Below are positions 1 to 9,878 of a stretch of DNA of 46,550 bases, piece after piece. The notes beneath the pieces were generated by a model. The model was not told the origin of the DNA, did no database searches, and was given only the letters and a program-made list of their open reading frames with translations. A program made the translations under genes and the position numbers. This stretch comes from Methylococcus sp. (GTDB lineage: Bacteria; Pseudomonadota; Gammaproteobacteria; Methylococcales; Methylococcaceae), in the NCBI GenBank assembly GCA_007280285.1, contig QYQA01000007.1:1-46550 (forward strand). Direction: 5' to 3'. Numbering within the stretch: the stretch's first letter is position 1; the number at the start of each line of letters is the position of its first letter.

Positions 1-474
1 GATTATCCCTTCACAACCCTCCATCCAAACCTCGGTGTCGTTCGGGTGGATGAGCAGCGCAGTTTTGTCATGGCCGACATTCCAGGCCTCATCGAGGGGG
101 CAGCGGAAGGGGCTGGCCTCGGTATCCAATTTCTCAAACACCTCTCAAGGACCAGCCTGCTGCTCCATATCCTCGACATATTTCCAGGAGAGGGGGTCGA
201 TGATCCTATAGATGCCGCTCGCAAAGTGATCCATGAGCTTGAAAAATGGGGAGAAGGCCTCGATGAGAAGCCCCGCTGGCTGGTGCTTAATAAAATCGAC
301 GCCCTCCCTGATGATGAGGTCGATGCCTGCTGCAACGCCATTACCGAGGCCCTTGGCTGGACTGGCCCGACCTTCAGAATTTCGGCACTAAATGGCTCAG
401 GCCTCAAGGATCTAAGCTACCGCGTCATGAACTTCCTCGAAGATCAAAAGCGAGACGATGCAGAAGCGGAGTGA
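1..474 (+). CDS. obgE: GTPase Obg/CgtA, C-terminal part (5' end outside window)
   Basis: Reading is open from the first base, so the gene enters from outside the window and only its last 157 codons are present. The visible part holds the G3/switch II region (DIPGLIEGA), the G4 motif NKID and a G5-like SAL, followed by a short acidic tail ending EAE. Obg is a ribosome-associated GTPase acting in 50S assembly and stress signalling. The glycine-rich Obg domain and the P-loop lie upstream. The last 17 bases overlap the start of proB, so the two genes are very probably co-transcribed and translationally coupled. Usual upstream partners would be rplU and rpmA, but they cannot be seen here. Confidence 0.95.
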   Translation, partial: DYPFTTLHPNLGVVRVDEQRSFVMADIPGLIEGAAEGAGLGIQFLKHLSRTSLLLHILDIFPGEGVDDPIDAARKVIHELEKWGEGLDEKPRWLVLNKIDALPDDEVDACCNAITEALGWTGPTFRISALNGSGLKDLSYRVMNFLEDQKRDDAEAE

Positions 475-1585
475 GTTTTCAAATGCCCATCGCGTGGTGG
501 TCAAAATTGGCAGCGCGCTGCTCACCGGCGGCGGCCGAGGTCTTGATATCCAAGGCATTACGGAATGGGTCCGCGAGATCGCCGCCTTAAAGGCTGCTGG
601 CAAAGAGGTCATTCTCGTCTCATCAGGCTCCGTCGCCGAGGGCATGAGTCGCCTCGGCTGGACGACCCGCCCCCGGGCCCTTCATGAACTGCAGGCAGCG
701 GCCTCCATCGGCCAGATGGGGTTGGTCAGAGCGTATGAGAGCCTGTTTGAAGTCCACGCACTTAAAACGGCGCAAATCCTTCTGACCCATGATGATCTCG
801 CCAATCGACAGCGTTACCTGAACGCTCGGAGCACCTTACTGACGCTCCTTAGCCTCAACGTGGTGCCCATCATCAACGAAAATGATACCGTGGCCACGGA
901 GGAGATTCGTTTTGGCGACAACGATACCTTGGGTGCATTAGTCGGCAACCTGATTGATGCGGACCTCCTCATCATCCTGACCGACCAGAAAGGTCTCTAC
1001 GACCGGGACCCAAGCGTCGACCCTAAGGCCACACTGGTCACAGAAGCGGCTATCAGCGATGAGCGCCTGAGCGCGATGGTAGGAGACAGTAGGAGCGGTC
1101 TGGGGCGGGGAGGAATGATCACCAAACTCAAGGCGGCTCGCCTCGCCTCACGCTCCGGAACGGCCACCGTCATTGTCTCGGGACGAGAAACCCATGGCAT
1201 CCAGCGCATCATGGCCGGCGAAGACGTCGGCACCTTTCTGATTCCCGATGTGTCATCACCGCTGGTCGCTAGAAAACGCTGGCTGGCGGGTCAACTCAAG
1301 CTCAAGGGAAAATTAACCCTTGATGCCGGTGCGGTGAGAGTGCTTCAAGAGGCCGGAAAAAGCCTGTTGCCCATCGGCGTGATTGCGGTTGAGGGACCCT
1401 TTGATCGGGGGGATCTGGTCGCCTGCCTCAATACGGAAGGGACTGAAGTTGCTCGGGGCTTGGTCAACTATGGGGCAGAAGATGCCCGCCTAATCATGAC
1501 CCAGCCGAGCGCTCGGATCGAAGAGATTCTAGGTTATGTTGATGAGCCTGAACTCATTCATCGGGATAACCTTATTCTGGCTTGA
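458..1585 (+). CDS. proB: Glutamate 5-kinase
   Basis: Phosphorylates L-glutamate to glutamyl 5-phosphate, the first step of proline synthesis, in the cytosol. The protein has 375 residues. An amino-acid-kinase domain spans roughly residues 10-265, with the nucleotide-binding start [10 protein letters not shown], the glycine-rich VSSGSVAEG, the substrate loop [11 protein letters not shown] and the [14 protein letters not shown] segment. A PUA domain follows at about 280-365, as in full-length bacterial ProB. The ATG lies inside the end of obgE (17-base overlap, different frame). The partner proA is not in the window. Nothing looks odd in the sequence. Confidence 0.97.
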   Translation: MQKRSEFSNAHRVVVKIGSALLTGGGRGLDIQGITEWVREIAALKAAGKEVILVSSGSVAEGMSRLGWTTRPRALHELQAAASIGQMGLVRAYESLFEVHALKTAQILLTHDDLANRQRYLNARSTLLTLLSLNVVPIINENDTVATEEIRFGDNDTLGALVGNLIDADLLIILTDQKGLYDRDPSVDPKATLVTEAAISDERLSAMVGDSRSGLGRGGMITKLKAARLASRSGTATVIVSGRETHGIQRIMAGEDVGTFLIPDVSSPLVARKRWLAGQLKLKGKLTLDAGAVRVLQEAGKSLLPIGVIAVEGPFDRGDLVACLNTEGTEVARGLVNYGAEDARLIMTQPSARIEEILGYVDEPELIHRDNLILA

Positions 1586-1599
1586 AATCAACGGCCTTA

Positions 1600-1621
1600 G
1601 GGCGACAGAACACCGTCGCCC
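1600..1621. terminator. Small hairpin between convergent proB and rpsT
   Basis: The arms GGGCGAC (1600-1606) and GTCGCCC (1615-1621) are perfectly complementary around an 8-base loop, between the proB stop and the rpsT stop. Neither strand has a T-run after the stem, so this is at best a weak shared terminator or a pause and mRNA 3'-end structure. Confidence 0.35.
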
Positions 1622-1633
1622 ACCGGGATTTGA

Positions 1634-1909
1634 TCAGGCTGCTTTGAGCGCCAGCGCCTTGACCCGGGCGTTCAAACGACTCTTGCTGCGGGCCGCCTTA
1701 TTCTTGTGGATCAGGCCCTTATTGACTGAAGAGTCAATAATCGGAACAGCAGCACGAAATGCAGCTTGAGCTTCTTCGAGATTGCCTGCCTCGACCGCCA
1801 AGATAACTTTCTTGATGAAGGTGCGCAGGCGGCTGCGCATGGCGGCATTGTGAGCGCGGTGCTTTTCAGACTGAAGTGCACGTTTTTTTGCTGAAGCGAT
1901 ATTGGCCAA
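1634..1909 (-). CDS. rpsT: 30S ribosomal protein S20
   Basis: 91 residues, the usual S20 length, beginning [13 protein letters not shown] and rich in Lys, Arg and Ala; it binds 16S rRNA early in 30S assembly. The start codon is TTG (1907-1909), preceded by AGAGG with an 8-base spacer. E. coli rpsT also starts with UUG, where the poor start is linked to autogenous translational control by S20, so the same control is likely here (inference). The gene is monocistronic and converges with proB. A well-formed sigma-70-type promoter lies 40-70 bases upstream. Confidence 0.97.
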   Translation of the reverse strand: MANIASAKKRALQSEKHRAHNAAMRSRLRTFIKKVILAVEAGNLEEAQAAFRAAVPIIDSSVNKGLIHKNKAARSKSRLNARVKALALKAA

Positions 1910-1948
1910 GACACGAACCTCTTGTCATTTAGGGAAATCGAACTCAGT

Positions 1949-1977
1949 ATTTTCTTTCTAAAACACGAAGACGTCAA
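1949..1977 (-). promoter_or_regulatory. Probable sigma-70 promoter of rpsT
   Basis: On the minus strand, TTGACG (1972-1977) is separated by exactly 17 bases from GAAAAT (1949-1954). It matches the -35 consensus at five of six positions and the -10 at four of six. Transcription would begin near 1942 and leave a leader of about 33 bases before the TTG start of rpsT. Confidence 0.6.
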
Positions 1978-2197
1978 GCCTCAATACGCAGGTACTTCAT
2001 AAAAAGTGCGATAAATCCCTGTGAACGGGGGATTGCAGGGGATTTCCCCGAAGACAAGACAGGGTACAATTGACCCTTAAAGGACCGTCTTTGGTCACTT
2101 TCACCGAAGACCATCACCCATGAGATGACCGATACCCCGTGAAGACCCGACTTTTTTCAGCGGCCGATAGACCCGAGCGCCTCCAGCGAGATCCTCG

Positions 2198-3685
2198 ATG
2201 AGTGACCCAAAGGCACTGCCGCCAAAAGATCAAGCCACCTCCAAGCGAGCGGGCCTTAGCGTTCATCACTGGGCGCTGATCGGCCTGATTCTCATCAGCG
2301 TCGCCGGATTCTGGCTAGGCCGCGTCTCACTGCCCTTCGGCATTCAAATGCCGGAGCGCCTCATGAGCGAGGACCATCGTCATTCATGGGATCCCCATGA
2401 GCGCCTTGTGGTTGAGGGAATTGGTTTTGGAACCATCCTGTCGGAGGTTGAAATCCGCGAACTCGACGGACCGATCGTGTTTGCGGCTCAGAAGGTCGAA
2501 GAGGCTGAAATCAATACCCCTCTCGATTTCGGTCAACGTTACCGCCTTTCAGTCGAGGCTGAACGTCCTTGGCTGGGCCAGAAAATCCACCAAGACGTCG
2601 CCTTCGAAACCGCCCGTATTCCACATATTGAAAGCGCCCTAAGACAAGAGCTCGCTCCAGGCGGGAGCCTCACCCTAGACGTCTCAGAACCCGTCGGGAA
2701 AATCACCGCCAAAGGCCCCTTTGATTTACAAACCAAAAGCGATGAAAGCCGCCAACACTTCACGCTCACCAGCAAGTCTGAAGAGGTCATCCAGGGGCAG
2801 ACCTTTAGCGTCAGCCTCGACTGGGAAACCATGAACGGCATCGCCCTCCCCCCCTTTAGTCTCGAGGTAACGACCGCACCCGCATTAGGGGCCAGCATCC
2901 CACTCAATGGCCAAAAGAACCTTGGGATTGCGATGCCTATACAGATCGACTTTAGTGAGCCACTGGAGGCTCGAGAGAAGGTCGGGGACTCCATCAAGGT
3001 CACCACCGAGCAGGGGCAGACCCTCCACGGAAAATGGGCCTGGACCGGCAAACAACACCTCCAGTTTCGACCAGAACCCTTCTGGCCCGCCCACGCAACC
3101 ATCAAGGTCCGGATCGATCCCAAGGCCGCCCGCAGTCCACGAGGAGGCGTTCTAGCACAACCCGTCGAGGCCTCGTTTAGCACCGGGCCCGATCGGCGCA
3201 TCGAGGTCTATCTCGACCGTCAGCGCGTCGAAATCTATGAAAACGGCAACATGATCAAGACGATGAAGGCGTCCACCGGAAAACCAAAAACCCCGACGGT
3301 CACCGGCTCCTTTTACATCTACGCCCGCTTCCCGACGAAGACCATGAAAAGCACCGGGCTCAAGCCTGGAGAGAAAGGGTATTACGAAGTGAAAGACGTG
3401 CCCTACGCGCAATACTTTCATGAGGGCTTCGCCTTTCACGGGGCTTTCTGGCACAACAACTTTGGCCACCCGGCGAGTCATGGCTGCGTTAATCTTGCGA
3501 CCCAGAAGAAAAACAGCCGTCAGGGGGTCAATGAAGATGCCGGTTGGCTTTACCACTGGGCATCACTGGGTGTTCCGGTGACCGTCCATGGCACCTCATC
3601 CACCAAGGATCCCATCATGGCCGGTGATGGCGGCAGCCCCGAAGCCACCACCCCCTCCGTGAATGGGGCAATCGACCCGCGCTAA
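2198..3685 (+). CDS. Membrane-anchored L,D-transpeptidase (YkuD family) with Ig-like region
   Basis: 495 residues. A single hydrophobic segment at about 25-46 (HWALIGLILISVAGFWLGRV) follows a short cytoplasmic head, so the protein is probably a signal-anchored periplasmic enzyme. A long stretch of beta-type sequence (about 55-340), including a Big_5/Ig-like part near 215-340, precedes a C-terminal YkuD domain. The catalytic motif is SHGCVN with His428 and Cys430, and the conserved upstream His414 sits in FHGAFWHNNFG. Such enzymes make 3-3 peptidoglycan cross-links or attach proteins to the wall; the exact role here is unknown. The gene is monocistronic and convergent with der. The upstream 288 bases hold a TACAAT-like -10 near 2066 but no good -35. 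Confidence 0.85.
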   Translation: MSDPKALPPKDQATSKRAGLSVHHWALIGLILISVAGFWLGRVSLPFGIQMPERLMSEDHRHSWDPHERLVVEGIGFGTILSEVEIRELDGPIVFAAQKVEEAEINTPLDFGQRYRLSVEAERPWLGQKIHQDVAFETARIPHIESALRQELAPGGSLTLDVSEPVGKITAKGPFDLQTKSDESRQHFTLTSKSEEVIQGQTFSVSLDWETMNGIALPPFSLEVTTAPALGASIPLNGQKNLGIAMPIQIDFSEPLEAREKVGDSIKVTTEQGQTLHGKWAWTGKQHLQFRPEPFWPAHATIKVRIDPKAARSPRGGVLAQPVEASFSTGPDRRIEVYLDRQRVEIYENGNMIKTMKASTGKPKTPTVTGSFYIYARFPTKTMKSTGLKPGEKGYYEVKDVPYAQYFHEGFAFHGAFWHNNFGHPASHGCVNLATQKKNSRQGVNEDAGWLYHWASLGVPVTVHGTSSTKDPIMAGDGGSPEATTPSVNGAIDPR

Positions 3686-3703
3686 AGCGAGGCTCGTCCT
3701 TTG

Positions 3704-5086
3704 TTATTTGACGTGACGGATCATCCGTCGGCGCTTCTTGATCTGCCGCTCAGACAGAACATTCCGTTTACCCTTAAAGGGATTTTCACTGGCCTTAAAT
3801 TCCAACTTAATCGGCGTTCCGGTGATCGCCATGGCCGACCTGAAGTAATTGATCAGGTAACGTTTATATGTCCCGGGAATCTCCTGGACCTGATTGCCAT
3901 GAATGACCACCATCGGTGGGTTGGTGCCGCCCTGGTGGGCGTACTTCAGCTTAATTCGGCGCCCTCTCACTAAGGGCGGCTGATGGGCGGTAACGGCCGC
4001 TTGCAGTAAGCGGGTCAAATGAGACGTCCCCATGTCGGTCATGGTCGCCCCGTAGACCTTTTTGACCGCATCAAAGAGATGACCCACTCCGGTCCCATGA
4101 AGCGCAGAGATGAAATACTTCTCGGCAAAATCGACAAATTGAAGCTTGAGATCGAGGCGACGCTTCGTTTCATCGCGCTGATCCTGCGTCATGCCATCCC
4201 ACTTATTGAAGCCCACAATCAACCCACGACCAATCTCAAGGACCATCCCCAGAAGATTGGTGTCCTGATCGGTCACCCCTTCCCGAGCATCGAGGAGGTA
4301 AATCACAACATGTGCCTTTTCAATGGCCTGCATGGCTTTGATGACACTAAATTTCTCGATCGTCTCGGCAATCTTGCCCCGACGCCGAATACCGGCTGTG
4401 TCGATCAGGGTATAACGCTGGCCATGGCGCTCAAAAGGTATTTCAACACTGTCCCTGGTGGTTCCCGGCTCATCAAAGACCACCACCCGCTCCTCACCGA
4501 GGAGACGATTGACCAACGTGGACTTCCCAACATTGGGGCGCCCAACGATAGCAATCCTGATGCCACCCTCCTCATCCTGAGGCAGTTCTTCAATGGTCGG
4601 AAGCCGCGTCTCGACGAGATCCAAAAGGGTTTCAATGCCTTGCGCGTGAGAAGCGGAAATAGGCTGTGGCTCACCGAGTGCCAGGGCGTGGAAATCAGCC
4701 GTCGCTATCATGAGGCTGGCCTGATCAATCTTGTTCGCAACGAGAACGACCGGCTTGCCGGTCCTTCGAAGTCGCTCTGCAATGACCTCATCCCCCACAT
4801 TCAAGCCGTCCCGGGCATCGACCAAAAAGAGAATCACATCGGCTTCTTTTAGGGCGATTTGAACCTGGCGCATCGCCTGTTCATCAATACCGGCATCGGT
4901 CTCGACAATGCCCCCCGTATCGACGACAAAATAATCGCGCTGGCCCCGCTTGACCCGTCCGTACTGACGATCGCGAGTCAAACCTGGATAATCCGCAACC
5001 AACGCATCACGCGTTCGCGTCAGATAATTGAAAAGGGTCGACTTCCCGACGTTCGGGCGGCCGACCAAAGCCACAACTGGCAGCAT
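3704..5086 (-). CDS. der: Ribosome biogenesis GTPase Der (EngA)
   Basis: 460 residues with the hallmark pair of tandem GTPase domains. The P-loops are GRPNVGKS at 9-16 and again at 182-189, and the NKID and NKWD guanine-specificity motifs are both present. A KH-like domain fills about 350-440, and the basic tail ends [11 protein letters not shown]. Der acts in late 50S subunit assembly. It is the last gene of the ndk-to-der operon; its ATG lies 3 bases after the bamB stop. Length and motifs are normal for the family. Confidence 0.98.
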   Translation of the reverse strand: MLPVVALVGRPNVGKSTLFNYLTRTRDALVADYPGLTRDRQYGRVKRGQRDYFVVDTGGIVETDAGIDEQAMRQVQIALKEADVILFLVDARDGLNVGDEVIAERLRRTGKPVVLVANKIDQASLMIATADFHALALGEPQPISASHAQGIETLLDLVETRLPTIEELPQDEEGGIRIAIVGRPNVGKSTLVNRLLGEERVVVFDEPGTTRDSVEIPFERHGQRYTLIDTAGIRRRGKIAETIEKFSVIKAMQAIEKAHVVIYLLDAREGVTDQDTNLLGMVLEIGRGLIVGFNKWDGMTQDQRDETKRRLDLKLQFVDFAEKYFISALHGTGVGHLFDAVKKVYGATMTDMGTSHLTRLLQAAVTAHQPPLVRGRRIKLKYAHQGGTNPPMVVIHGNQVQEIPGTYKRYLINYFRSAMAITGTPIKLEFKASENPFKGKRNVLSERQIKKRRRMIRHVK

Positions 5087-5089
5087 GAT

Positions 5090-6277
5090 CTAGTTCATTC
5101 CAATGGCCGCCAGCACGCCGCTGGAGGAGTAGATAAAAAGGGTGTTGTCATGATAGACGGGGGTAGCGAGAATCGGCTCGTCATCAACCTCCAAACGCCC
5201 GACAAGGCGTCCATCATCGGCCGACAGAGCATGGAGATAGCCTTCAAAATCGCCCACGACCACGAAGCTCCGAACCATGGCTGGAACCGTCAAGCGGCGC
5301 TGATGTAAGGCGGTCTGCTTCCATTTCTCAACGCCGTTCGCGCTATCAAACCGAGCCACATCGCTGTTGGTGTCACTCAGAAAGAAGGCATGCGGGCCAG
5401 GCGCCATGCCATGACTGGAATAGGCGCCATTCTGGCGCCAAAGAATCTCACCATCTGGAAGATTAACCGCGGTGATCCCCGCCTGGAAACCCGTGATAAA
5501 GATCGTCTCATCCTCCACCAGAGGATCGGCGTCAAGCTCAACGAGGCGTTCGACTTCAGAGCGCCCTCGAGGCGTTGCCGCCGTCGTTTCCCAAACCACC
5601 CGACCATCCTGGAGAGAGAGCGCAATCAGTTTGCCCCCCCCGAAGCCATCCAGCACCAGATCACCGACGATCGTCGGCGATCCCTGACTTCGAACGGACA
5701 GCGGTGGGATACTCCGCTCGTGGGACCACTTTAACCCGCCGTGCTGAAGATCTAGACCGACCAAGCGGCCGTCACTGGTGCGGACGACGACCACGTTGTG
5801 GGCCACCCGAGGCAAGGCCAGCATTTCACTGGTCAGAGAGGCTTTCCACAAGAGCGCGCCATCGACAATACTGACCGCAATGATCTCTGCATTGCTGGTG
5901 CCCATGAGGAGCTTGTCCCCCGCCACCACAGGGCCCGCCGAAATCTCAAGCCCCGTCTCATGACCCCACAAGCGGTCCCCATCCTGGCGGGAATGCGCCT
6001 CAAGCAGACCCCGGCGATCCGCCACATAAACGGCCGACGACGTGACGGCGGGCACCAGATTGACCACCCGACCGTCATACCCTTTGCCGACCGAGGTCTT
6101 CCAAAGGATATTCATCGCCACCGTCGGCTCCAAAGGCTCCAACTCCTTCGGGGGCTCGGCATTATCGGTCCCCGAAATCAGCCCTTCCACCGAGGTAGCC
6201 AGATCTTTAACGGCACTGAACTGGGTACAGCCGGTAAAAAAGAGAACACCCAACAAGAGGGGGAGAAGCGTACGCAT
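5090..6277 (-). CDS. bamB: Outer-membrane assembly lipoprotein BamB
   Basis: 395 residues. An N-terminal lipoprotein signal ends at the lipobox FTGC, with the lipidated Cys at 17, so the mature protein is an outer-membrane lipoprotein facing the periplasm. The rest is a PQQ-like/WD-type beta-propeller with repeated blades such as GDKLLMGTSNAEIIAV and GDLVLDGFGGGKLIAL. BamB is a scaffold of the BAM complex that inserts beta-barrel proteins. Its ATG overlaps the stop of the upstream yfgM by one base (TGATG), indicating coupling. The order yfgM-bamB-der is the classical gammaproteobacterial one. Confidence 0.96.
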   Translation of the reverse strand: MRTLLPLLLGVLFFTGCTQFSAVKDLATSVEGLISGTDNAEPPKELEPLEPTVAMNILWKTSVGKGYDGRVVNLVPAVTSSAVYVADRRGLLEAHSRQDGDRLWGHETGLEISAGPVVAGDKLLMGTSNAEIIAVSIVDGALLWKASLTSEMLALPRVAHNVVVVRTSDGRLVGLDLQHGGLKWSHERSIPPLSVRSQGSPTIVGDLVLDGFGGGKLIALSLQDGRVVWETTAATPRGRSEVERLVELDADPLVEDETIFITGFQAGITAVNLPDGEILWRQNGAYSSHGMAPGPHAFFLSDTNSDVARFDSANGVEKWKQTALHQRRLTVPAMVRSFVVVGDFEGYLHALSADDGRLVGRLEVDDEPILATPVYHDNTLFIYSSSGVLAAIGMN

Positions 6278-6909
6278 CAGACCCCGGCGGGTAGATCGTT
6301 AATCTTGAGCTCAAGGAGGGGCGAAGGATCACCCAATTCTTTTGCTTTCATATAGGCTGCGCGCGCTTCTGAGGGACGCTTGCCGGCAATGAGAAGATCA
6401 CCGCGAAGCTCCTCATAAAGGCCTAGGAAGCTGCCCGCCGTTTTTTCAGTGGCGCCGCTTAAGGACTTCAATCCTCCCTCGATATCACCCTTGGCCAGCA
6501 GAACCCGCCCAAGCCTCAACCGGGCTAAACTCTTGAGGACATCATCTTTCCCCTTAGACAATTGCTCCTCAAGCGCTAGGCGTGCGCCTTCAAGATCACC
6601 GCTGTCAACTTTGAGCTTCGCGAGGATCAGGCGGGCATATTCGGCATAAGTCGTCGACGGATGCTCTTGAATCAGCCGATCCCCAAGCTTCAGCGCGCTA
6701 TCGACCTGTTTTGCCTCCGCGGCCTGGGTCAACTGATGATAGGCCAATGACGCCCTTTCCTGACCATCCAACTGGTGGGCCTGCCACATTTTCCAACCCG
6801 CAATGACGACCAACCCCAAAATCAGGCCGCTGATCACGGATGATTTATTATCCTTCCACCACCGCTTAAGGGCCTCAACCCGTTCTTCCTCGGTCAAATA
6901 CGTTTCCAT
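6277..6909 (-). CDS. yfgM: YfgM-family periplasmic TPR protein (SecYEG ancillary subunit)
   Basis: 210 residues. A short cytoplasmic head (METYLTEEERVEALKRWWKD) is followed by one transmembrane helix at about 23-40 and a periplasmic part of TPR-like helices. In E. coli YfgM associates with SecYEG and PpiD and is linked to delivery of clients to periplasmic chaperones. The Shine-Dalgarno GAGGA overlaps the hisS stop region, spacing 5. The hisS, yfgM and bamB genes are nearly contiguous and must share a transcript. Confidence 0.93.
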   Translation of the reverse strand: METYLTEEERVEALKRWWKDNKSSVISGLILGLVVIAGWKMWQAHQLDGQERASLAYHQLTQAAEAKQVDSALKLGDRLIQEHPSTTYAEYARLILAKLKVDSGDLEGARLALEEQLSKGKDDVLKSLARLRLGRVLLAKGDIEGGLKSLSGATEKTAGSFLGLYEELRGDLLIAGKRPSEARAAYMKAKELGDPSPLLELKINDLPAGV

Positions 6910-6916
6910 TGAATCC

Positions 6917-8194
6917 TCATCGTTGTAGCAGGCTAATTAATTGGGAGGAGACCTCGCTGACCGCTATAACAGCCTGCTCTGATTCACCCCTCAGAGATTT
7001 TACGCCGATCGTGCCCTCAAGGATCTCCGCCTCGCCAAGAACCAGCGCCCACCGGGCTCCAGACTTATCGGCCCGTTTGAACTGACTTTTGAAACTACCA
7101 CCCCCACAGTTCATCTGGAGTTTCAAGGCAGGATGTTCGTTCCTTAAGCGCTCGGCCAACATCAAGGCCGAAGCCTCAGCCTCCTCTCCCACCGCAATCA
7201 GATAGACATCAGGGTCGGCTGCCGCATCAAGGTCCTCGGGGTTCGATAAGAGATCAATCAAACGCTCCATGCCGAGCGCAAAGCCAACCGCCGTCGATTC
7301 CTTGCCGCCGAGCTGTTCCACCAGTCCGTCATAACGCCCCCCGGCACAGACCGTCCCTTGGGCGCCCAAGGCATCGGTGACCCACTCAAAAACGGTCCTC
7401 GAATAATAATCCAAGCCTCGAACCAGCCGTGGATTGACGACATAGGTCATTCCAAGACAATCAAGCCGGCTCAACAGCCCCTCAAAATGGGCTCGAGATT
7501 CCCCCTGAAGCGCCTCGATCAAACTTGGGGCTCCGGCAATCATAGCGCGAAGATCCGGATTTTTGCTGTCGAGAATCCTCAAAGGATTCGTCTCAAGGCG
7601 GCGAAGACTCTCTTCATCGAGGGCATCGAGATGACGCCTAAAGTAACCCACCAAGCGCTCCCGGTAGCGAGACCGTTCCTCGTTGGTCCCGAGGGAGTTG
7701 ATCTCGAGGCGAAGCTTTTGATCGATCCCCAAGTCACGCCACAAGCGGTAAGACAATAAAATCAGCTCGGCATCAATATCAGGCCCGGCCATGCCATAAG
7801 CTTCAACGCCCAATTGATGAAACTGCCGATAGCGCCCTTTCTGTGGGCGCTCATGTCTAAACATTGGGCCCATATACCAAAGCCTTTGGGTCTGATGGTA
7901 CAGCAGTCCATGTTCAAGACAGGCCCTAAGGCATCCCGCGGTTCCTTCAGGCCGGAGGGTCAAAGAATCGCCATTGCGATCCAAAAAGGTATACATTTCC
8001 TTCTCAACGATATCGGTGACTTCACCAATGGATCGCTTGAAAAGCTCGGTCTTTTCGACGATGGGCAGCCGAATTTCTTGGTAGCCATAAGCGCCCATGA
8101 CGCGCCTCAAAAGGCTCTCGACAAACTGCCAGCGGGGTGTCTGCGTCGGCAGGATATCGTGCATCCCCCGGATCGCCTGAATTTTTTCACTCAT
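6917..8194 (-). CDS. hisS: Histidyl-tRNA synthetase
   Basis: 425 residues, usual for bacterial HisRS. The start [15 protein letters not shown] carries the family's N-terminal signature. Class II motif 2 ([14 protein letters not shown]), the histidine-A motif [15 protein letters not shown] and [13 protein letters not shown] are all present, and an anticodon-binding domain occupies the last ~100 residues. It charges tRNA-His in the cytosol. The gene sits between rlmN and yfgM; a 7-bp hairpin lies in the rlmN-hisS gap and may modulate read-through. Confidence 0.98.
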   Translation of the reverse strand: MSEKIQAIRGMHDILPTQTPRWQFVESLLRRVMGAYGYQEIRLPIVEKTELFKRSIGEVTDIVEKEMYTFLDRNGDSLTLRPEGTAGCLRACLEHGLLYHQTQRLWYMGPMFRHERPQKGRYRQFHQLGVEAYGMAGPDIDAELILLSYRLWRDLGIDQKLRLEINSLGTNEERSRYRERLVGYFRRHLDALDEESLRRLETNPLRILDSKNPDLRAMIAGAPSLIEALQGESRAHFEGLLSRLDCLGMTYVVNPRLVRGLDYYSRTVFEWVTDALGAQGTVCAGGRYDGLVEQLGGKESTAVGFALGMERLIDLLSNPEDLDAAADPDVYLIAVGEEAEASALMLAERLRNEHPALKLQMNCGGGSFKSQFKRADKSGARWALVLGEAEILEGTIGVKSLRGESEQAVIAVSEVSSQLISLLQR

Positions 8195-8222
8195 ATGGAT
8201 GATGGCTCGATCTTCAGCAAAG

Positions 8223-8240
8223 AGACCCCATGAGGGGTCT
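8223..8240 (-). terminator. Hairpin in the rlmN-hisS gap
   Basis: AGACCCC (8223-8229) and GGGGTCT (8234-8240) form a perfect 7-bp stem around a 4-base loop between the rlmN stop and the hisS start. On the minus strand only CTTTG follows the stem, so it is more likely a partial terminator or processing site inside the operon than a full stop. Confidence 0.4.
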
Positions 8241-8247
8241 TGTTGGA

Positions 8248-9342
8248 TTATCCGGCGCTTAACCGAATGGTTCTCCGGGTTTTATCCGTGACCTGGCCCA
8301 CCAACTGACCACAGGCCGCATCAATATCATCACCCCGGGTTTTGCGGATGGTCGTCACCAAGCCCGCGGCCTGCAAGATATCGCTGAACCTTTGAATGGT
8401 CTCGCGCGCTGAACAGCGATAATCGGATCCTGGGAAGGGATTGAAAGGAATCAGGTTGACCTTGGAGCGGAGCTGACTTAACACGCGCACCAGCTGACGG
8501 GCATGCAAAGGGGAATCATTGATGCCATCCAGCATCACGTATTCAATGGTGACCTTACGGCGAGGGTCCTGGCCGATGTAACGCCTGCAGGCGGCCAACA
8601 GCTGCTGAATGGGATATTTCCGGTTGATGGGAACCAGCTCATCCCGGAGCGCATCGGTCGGGGCATGCAATGACACCGCAAGACTCACATCGACGACATC
8701 TGCCAGCCGCTCGAGGGCGGGAACAACACCTGACGTGCTGAGCGTCACCCTGCGCTTTGAAAGCCCGTAGGCATGATCATCGAGCATCAGGTTGATCGCC
8801 GCCACCACATTATTGAAATTGAGCAACGGCTCACCCATACCCATGAGCACCACGTTGGTCACCGCACCCACCCCCAGCTCACGCTGGGCCACCCAGAGCT
8901 GGCCGATAATCTCGGCAGCGGTCAGATTTCGATTAAAGCCCTGCTGTGCCGTTGAACAGAACGTGCATTCGAGGGCGCAGCCCACCTGGGATGAGATACA
9001 CAGTGTGCCGCGACTCTCCTCCGGAATAAAGACGGTTTCAACCTGATTCTCGGCATCGGTCTTCATCACCCATTTACAGGTCCCATCCTTTGAGCGCTGC
9101 TCACGGACAATGACCGGCGGGGCAATCTCGCAGTCCGCCTCAAGGGCAACCCTCAACGCCTTACTGAGATTAGACATCTGATCAAAGTCAGCGATTCCGC
9201 GCTGGTGAATCCACTGCAGCAGCTGAGCGGCCCGAAAAGGCCTTTCCGAGCGCTCGACACAGAAGGCCTCCAGGGCCTTGAGGTCGAGCCCTAGGAGATT
9301 GACTTTTGCCCCGAGATTAGCGGGTTCTGGCGCAGAGTTCAT
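8248..9342 (-). CDS. rlmN: 23S rRNA/tRNA adenine-C2 methyltransferase RlmN (radical SAM)
   Basis: Methylates C2 of A2503 in 23S rRNA and A37 of some tRNAs. With the start at [11 protein letters not shown] the protein has 364 residues. The radical-SAM cysteines CxxxCxxC are at 122, 126 and 129 (GCALECTFC), and the C-terminal Cys344 in DDIDAACGQ corresponds to the methyl-carrying cysteine. The frame stays open another 59 codons upstream, but those run antiparallel-free through ndk coding sequence and lack family similarity, so I chose the ATG at 9342. It overlaps the end of ndk by 26 bases. Confidence 0.96.
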   Translation of the reverse strand: MNSAPEPANLGAKVNLLGLDLKALEAFCVERSERPFRAAQLLQWIHQRGIADFDQMSNLSKALRVALEADCEIAPPVIVREQRSKDGTCKWVMKTDAENQVETVFIPEESRGTLCISSQVGCALECTFCSTAQQGFNRNLTAAEIIGQLWVAQRELGVGAVTNVVLMGMGEPLLNFNNVVAAINLMLDDHAYGLSKRRVTLSTSGVVPALERLADVVDVSLAVSLHAPTDALRDELVPINRKYPIQQLLAACRRYIGQDPRRKVTIEYVMLDGINDSPLHARQLVRVLSQLRSKVNLIPFNPFPGSDYRCSARETIQRFSDILQAAGLVTTIRKTRGDDIDAACGQLVGQVTDKTRRTIRLSAG

Positions 9343-9748
9343 TCGGCTGAAAGAAAAACGCGATTTCCTGTGCGGCCGCTTCAGCGCTGTCAGAGCCATG
9401 GACCGCATTTTCGTCAATGCTGTCGGCAAAATCAGCGCGAATCGTTCCAGGGGCCGCATCCTTCGGATTGGTGGCGCCCATGACATCACGATGCTGACTG
9501 ATGGCGCCCTCACCTTCAAGGACCTGGATCATCACCGGACCTGAAATCATAAAGGTCACGAGGTCGTTGAAAAAGGGTCGTTGCTGGTGAACCGCATAGA
9601 AGGCCTCGGCTTGCTCGCGGCTGAGGTGCGCCATTTTAGCGGCTACGATGCGAAGACCCGCCTGTTCAAAGCGGCTGTAGATTTCGCCAATGACATTCTT
9701 AGCAACGGCATCCGGCTTAATGATAGAAATGGTACGTTCGATCGCCAT
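9317..9748 (-). CDS. ndk: Nucleoside diphosphate kinase
   Basis: 143 residues, exactly the usual length when started at [15 protein letters not shown]. The phosphate-accepting histidine is His117 in NAVHGSDS. The enzyme transfers the gamma phosphate between nucleoside triphosphates and diphosphates in the cytosol. It is the first gene of the ndk-rlmN-hisS-yfgM-bamB-der operon. AGGAG lies 7 bases before the ATG. The genes pilW, rodZ and ispG, often found between rlmN and hisS in relatives, are absent here. Confidence 0.97.
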   Translation of the reverse strand: MAIERTISIIKPDAVAKNVIGEIYSRFEQAGLRIVAAKMAHLSREQAEAFYAVHQQRPFFNDLVTFMISGPVMIQVLEGEGAISQHRDVMGATNPKDAAPGTIRADFADSIDENAVHGSDSAEAAAQEIAFFFQPNELCARTR

Positions 9749-9797
9749 GATAACTCCTGATGGGCTGTATTCTGGCCGCATAAAAAAACGGTCGGCC

Positions 9798-9823
9798 AAA
9801 AGAAAACCGCCCACTCGGGGCGG
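9798..9823 (-). terminator. Rho-independent terminator of iscR-iscS-iscA
   Basis: On the minus strand a CCGCCC/GGGCGG stem (9807-9812 with 9818-9823, 5-base loop) is followed by TTTTCTTTT. It lies 55 bases after the iscA stop and before ndk, separating the two operons. A second hairpin, GCCGTTT-CTT-AAACGGC, spans the end of iscA. Confidence 0.8.
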
Positions 9824-9878
9824 GGGTTAACCTGAAGATAATACAGGAAAAGCCCGCCGATAGTCATCTTCAAGCCGT

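Noticed and set aside
4019-4852. Plus-strand 277-codon frame
   Set aside because: Antisense to der, with no recognisable domain and no ribosome-binding site.
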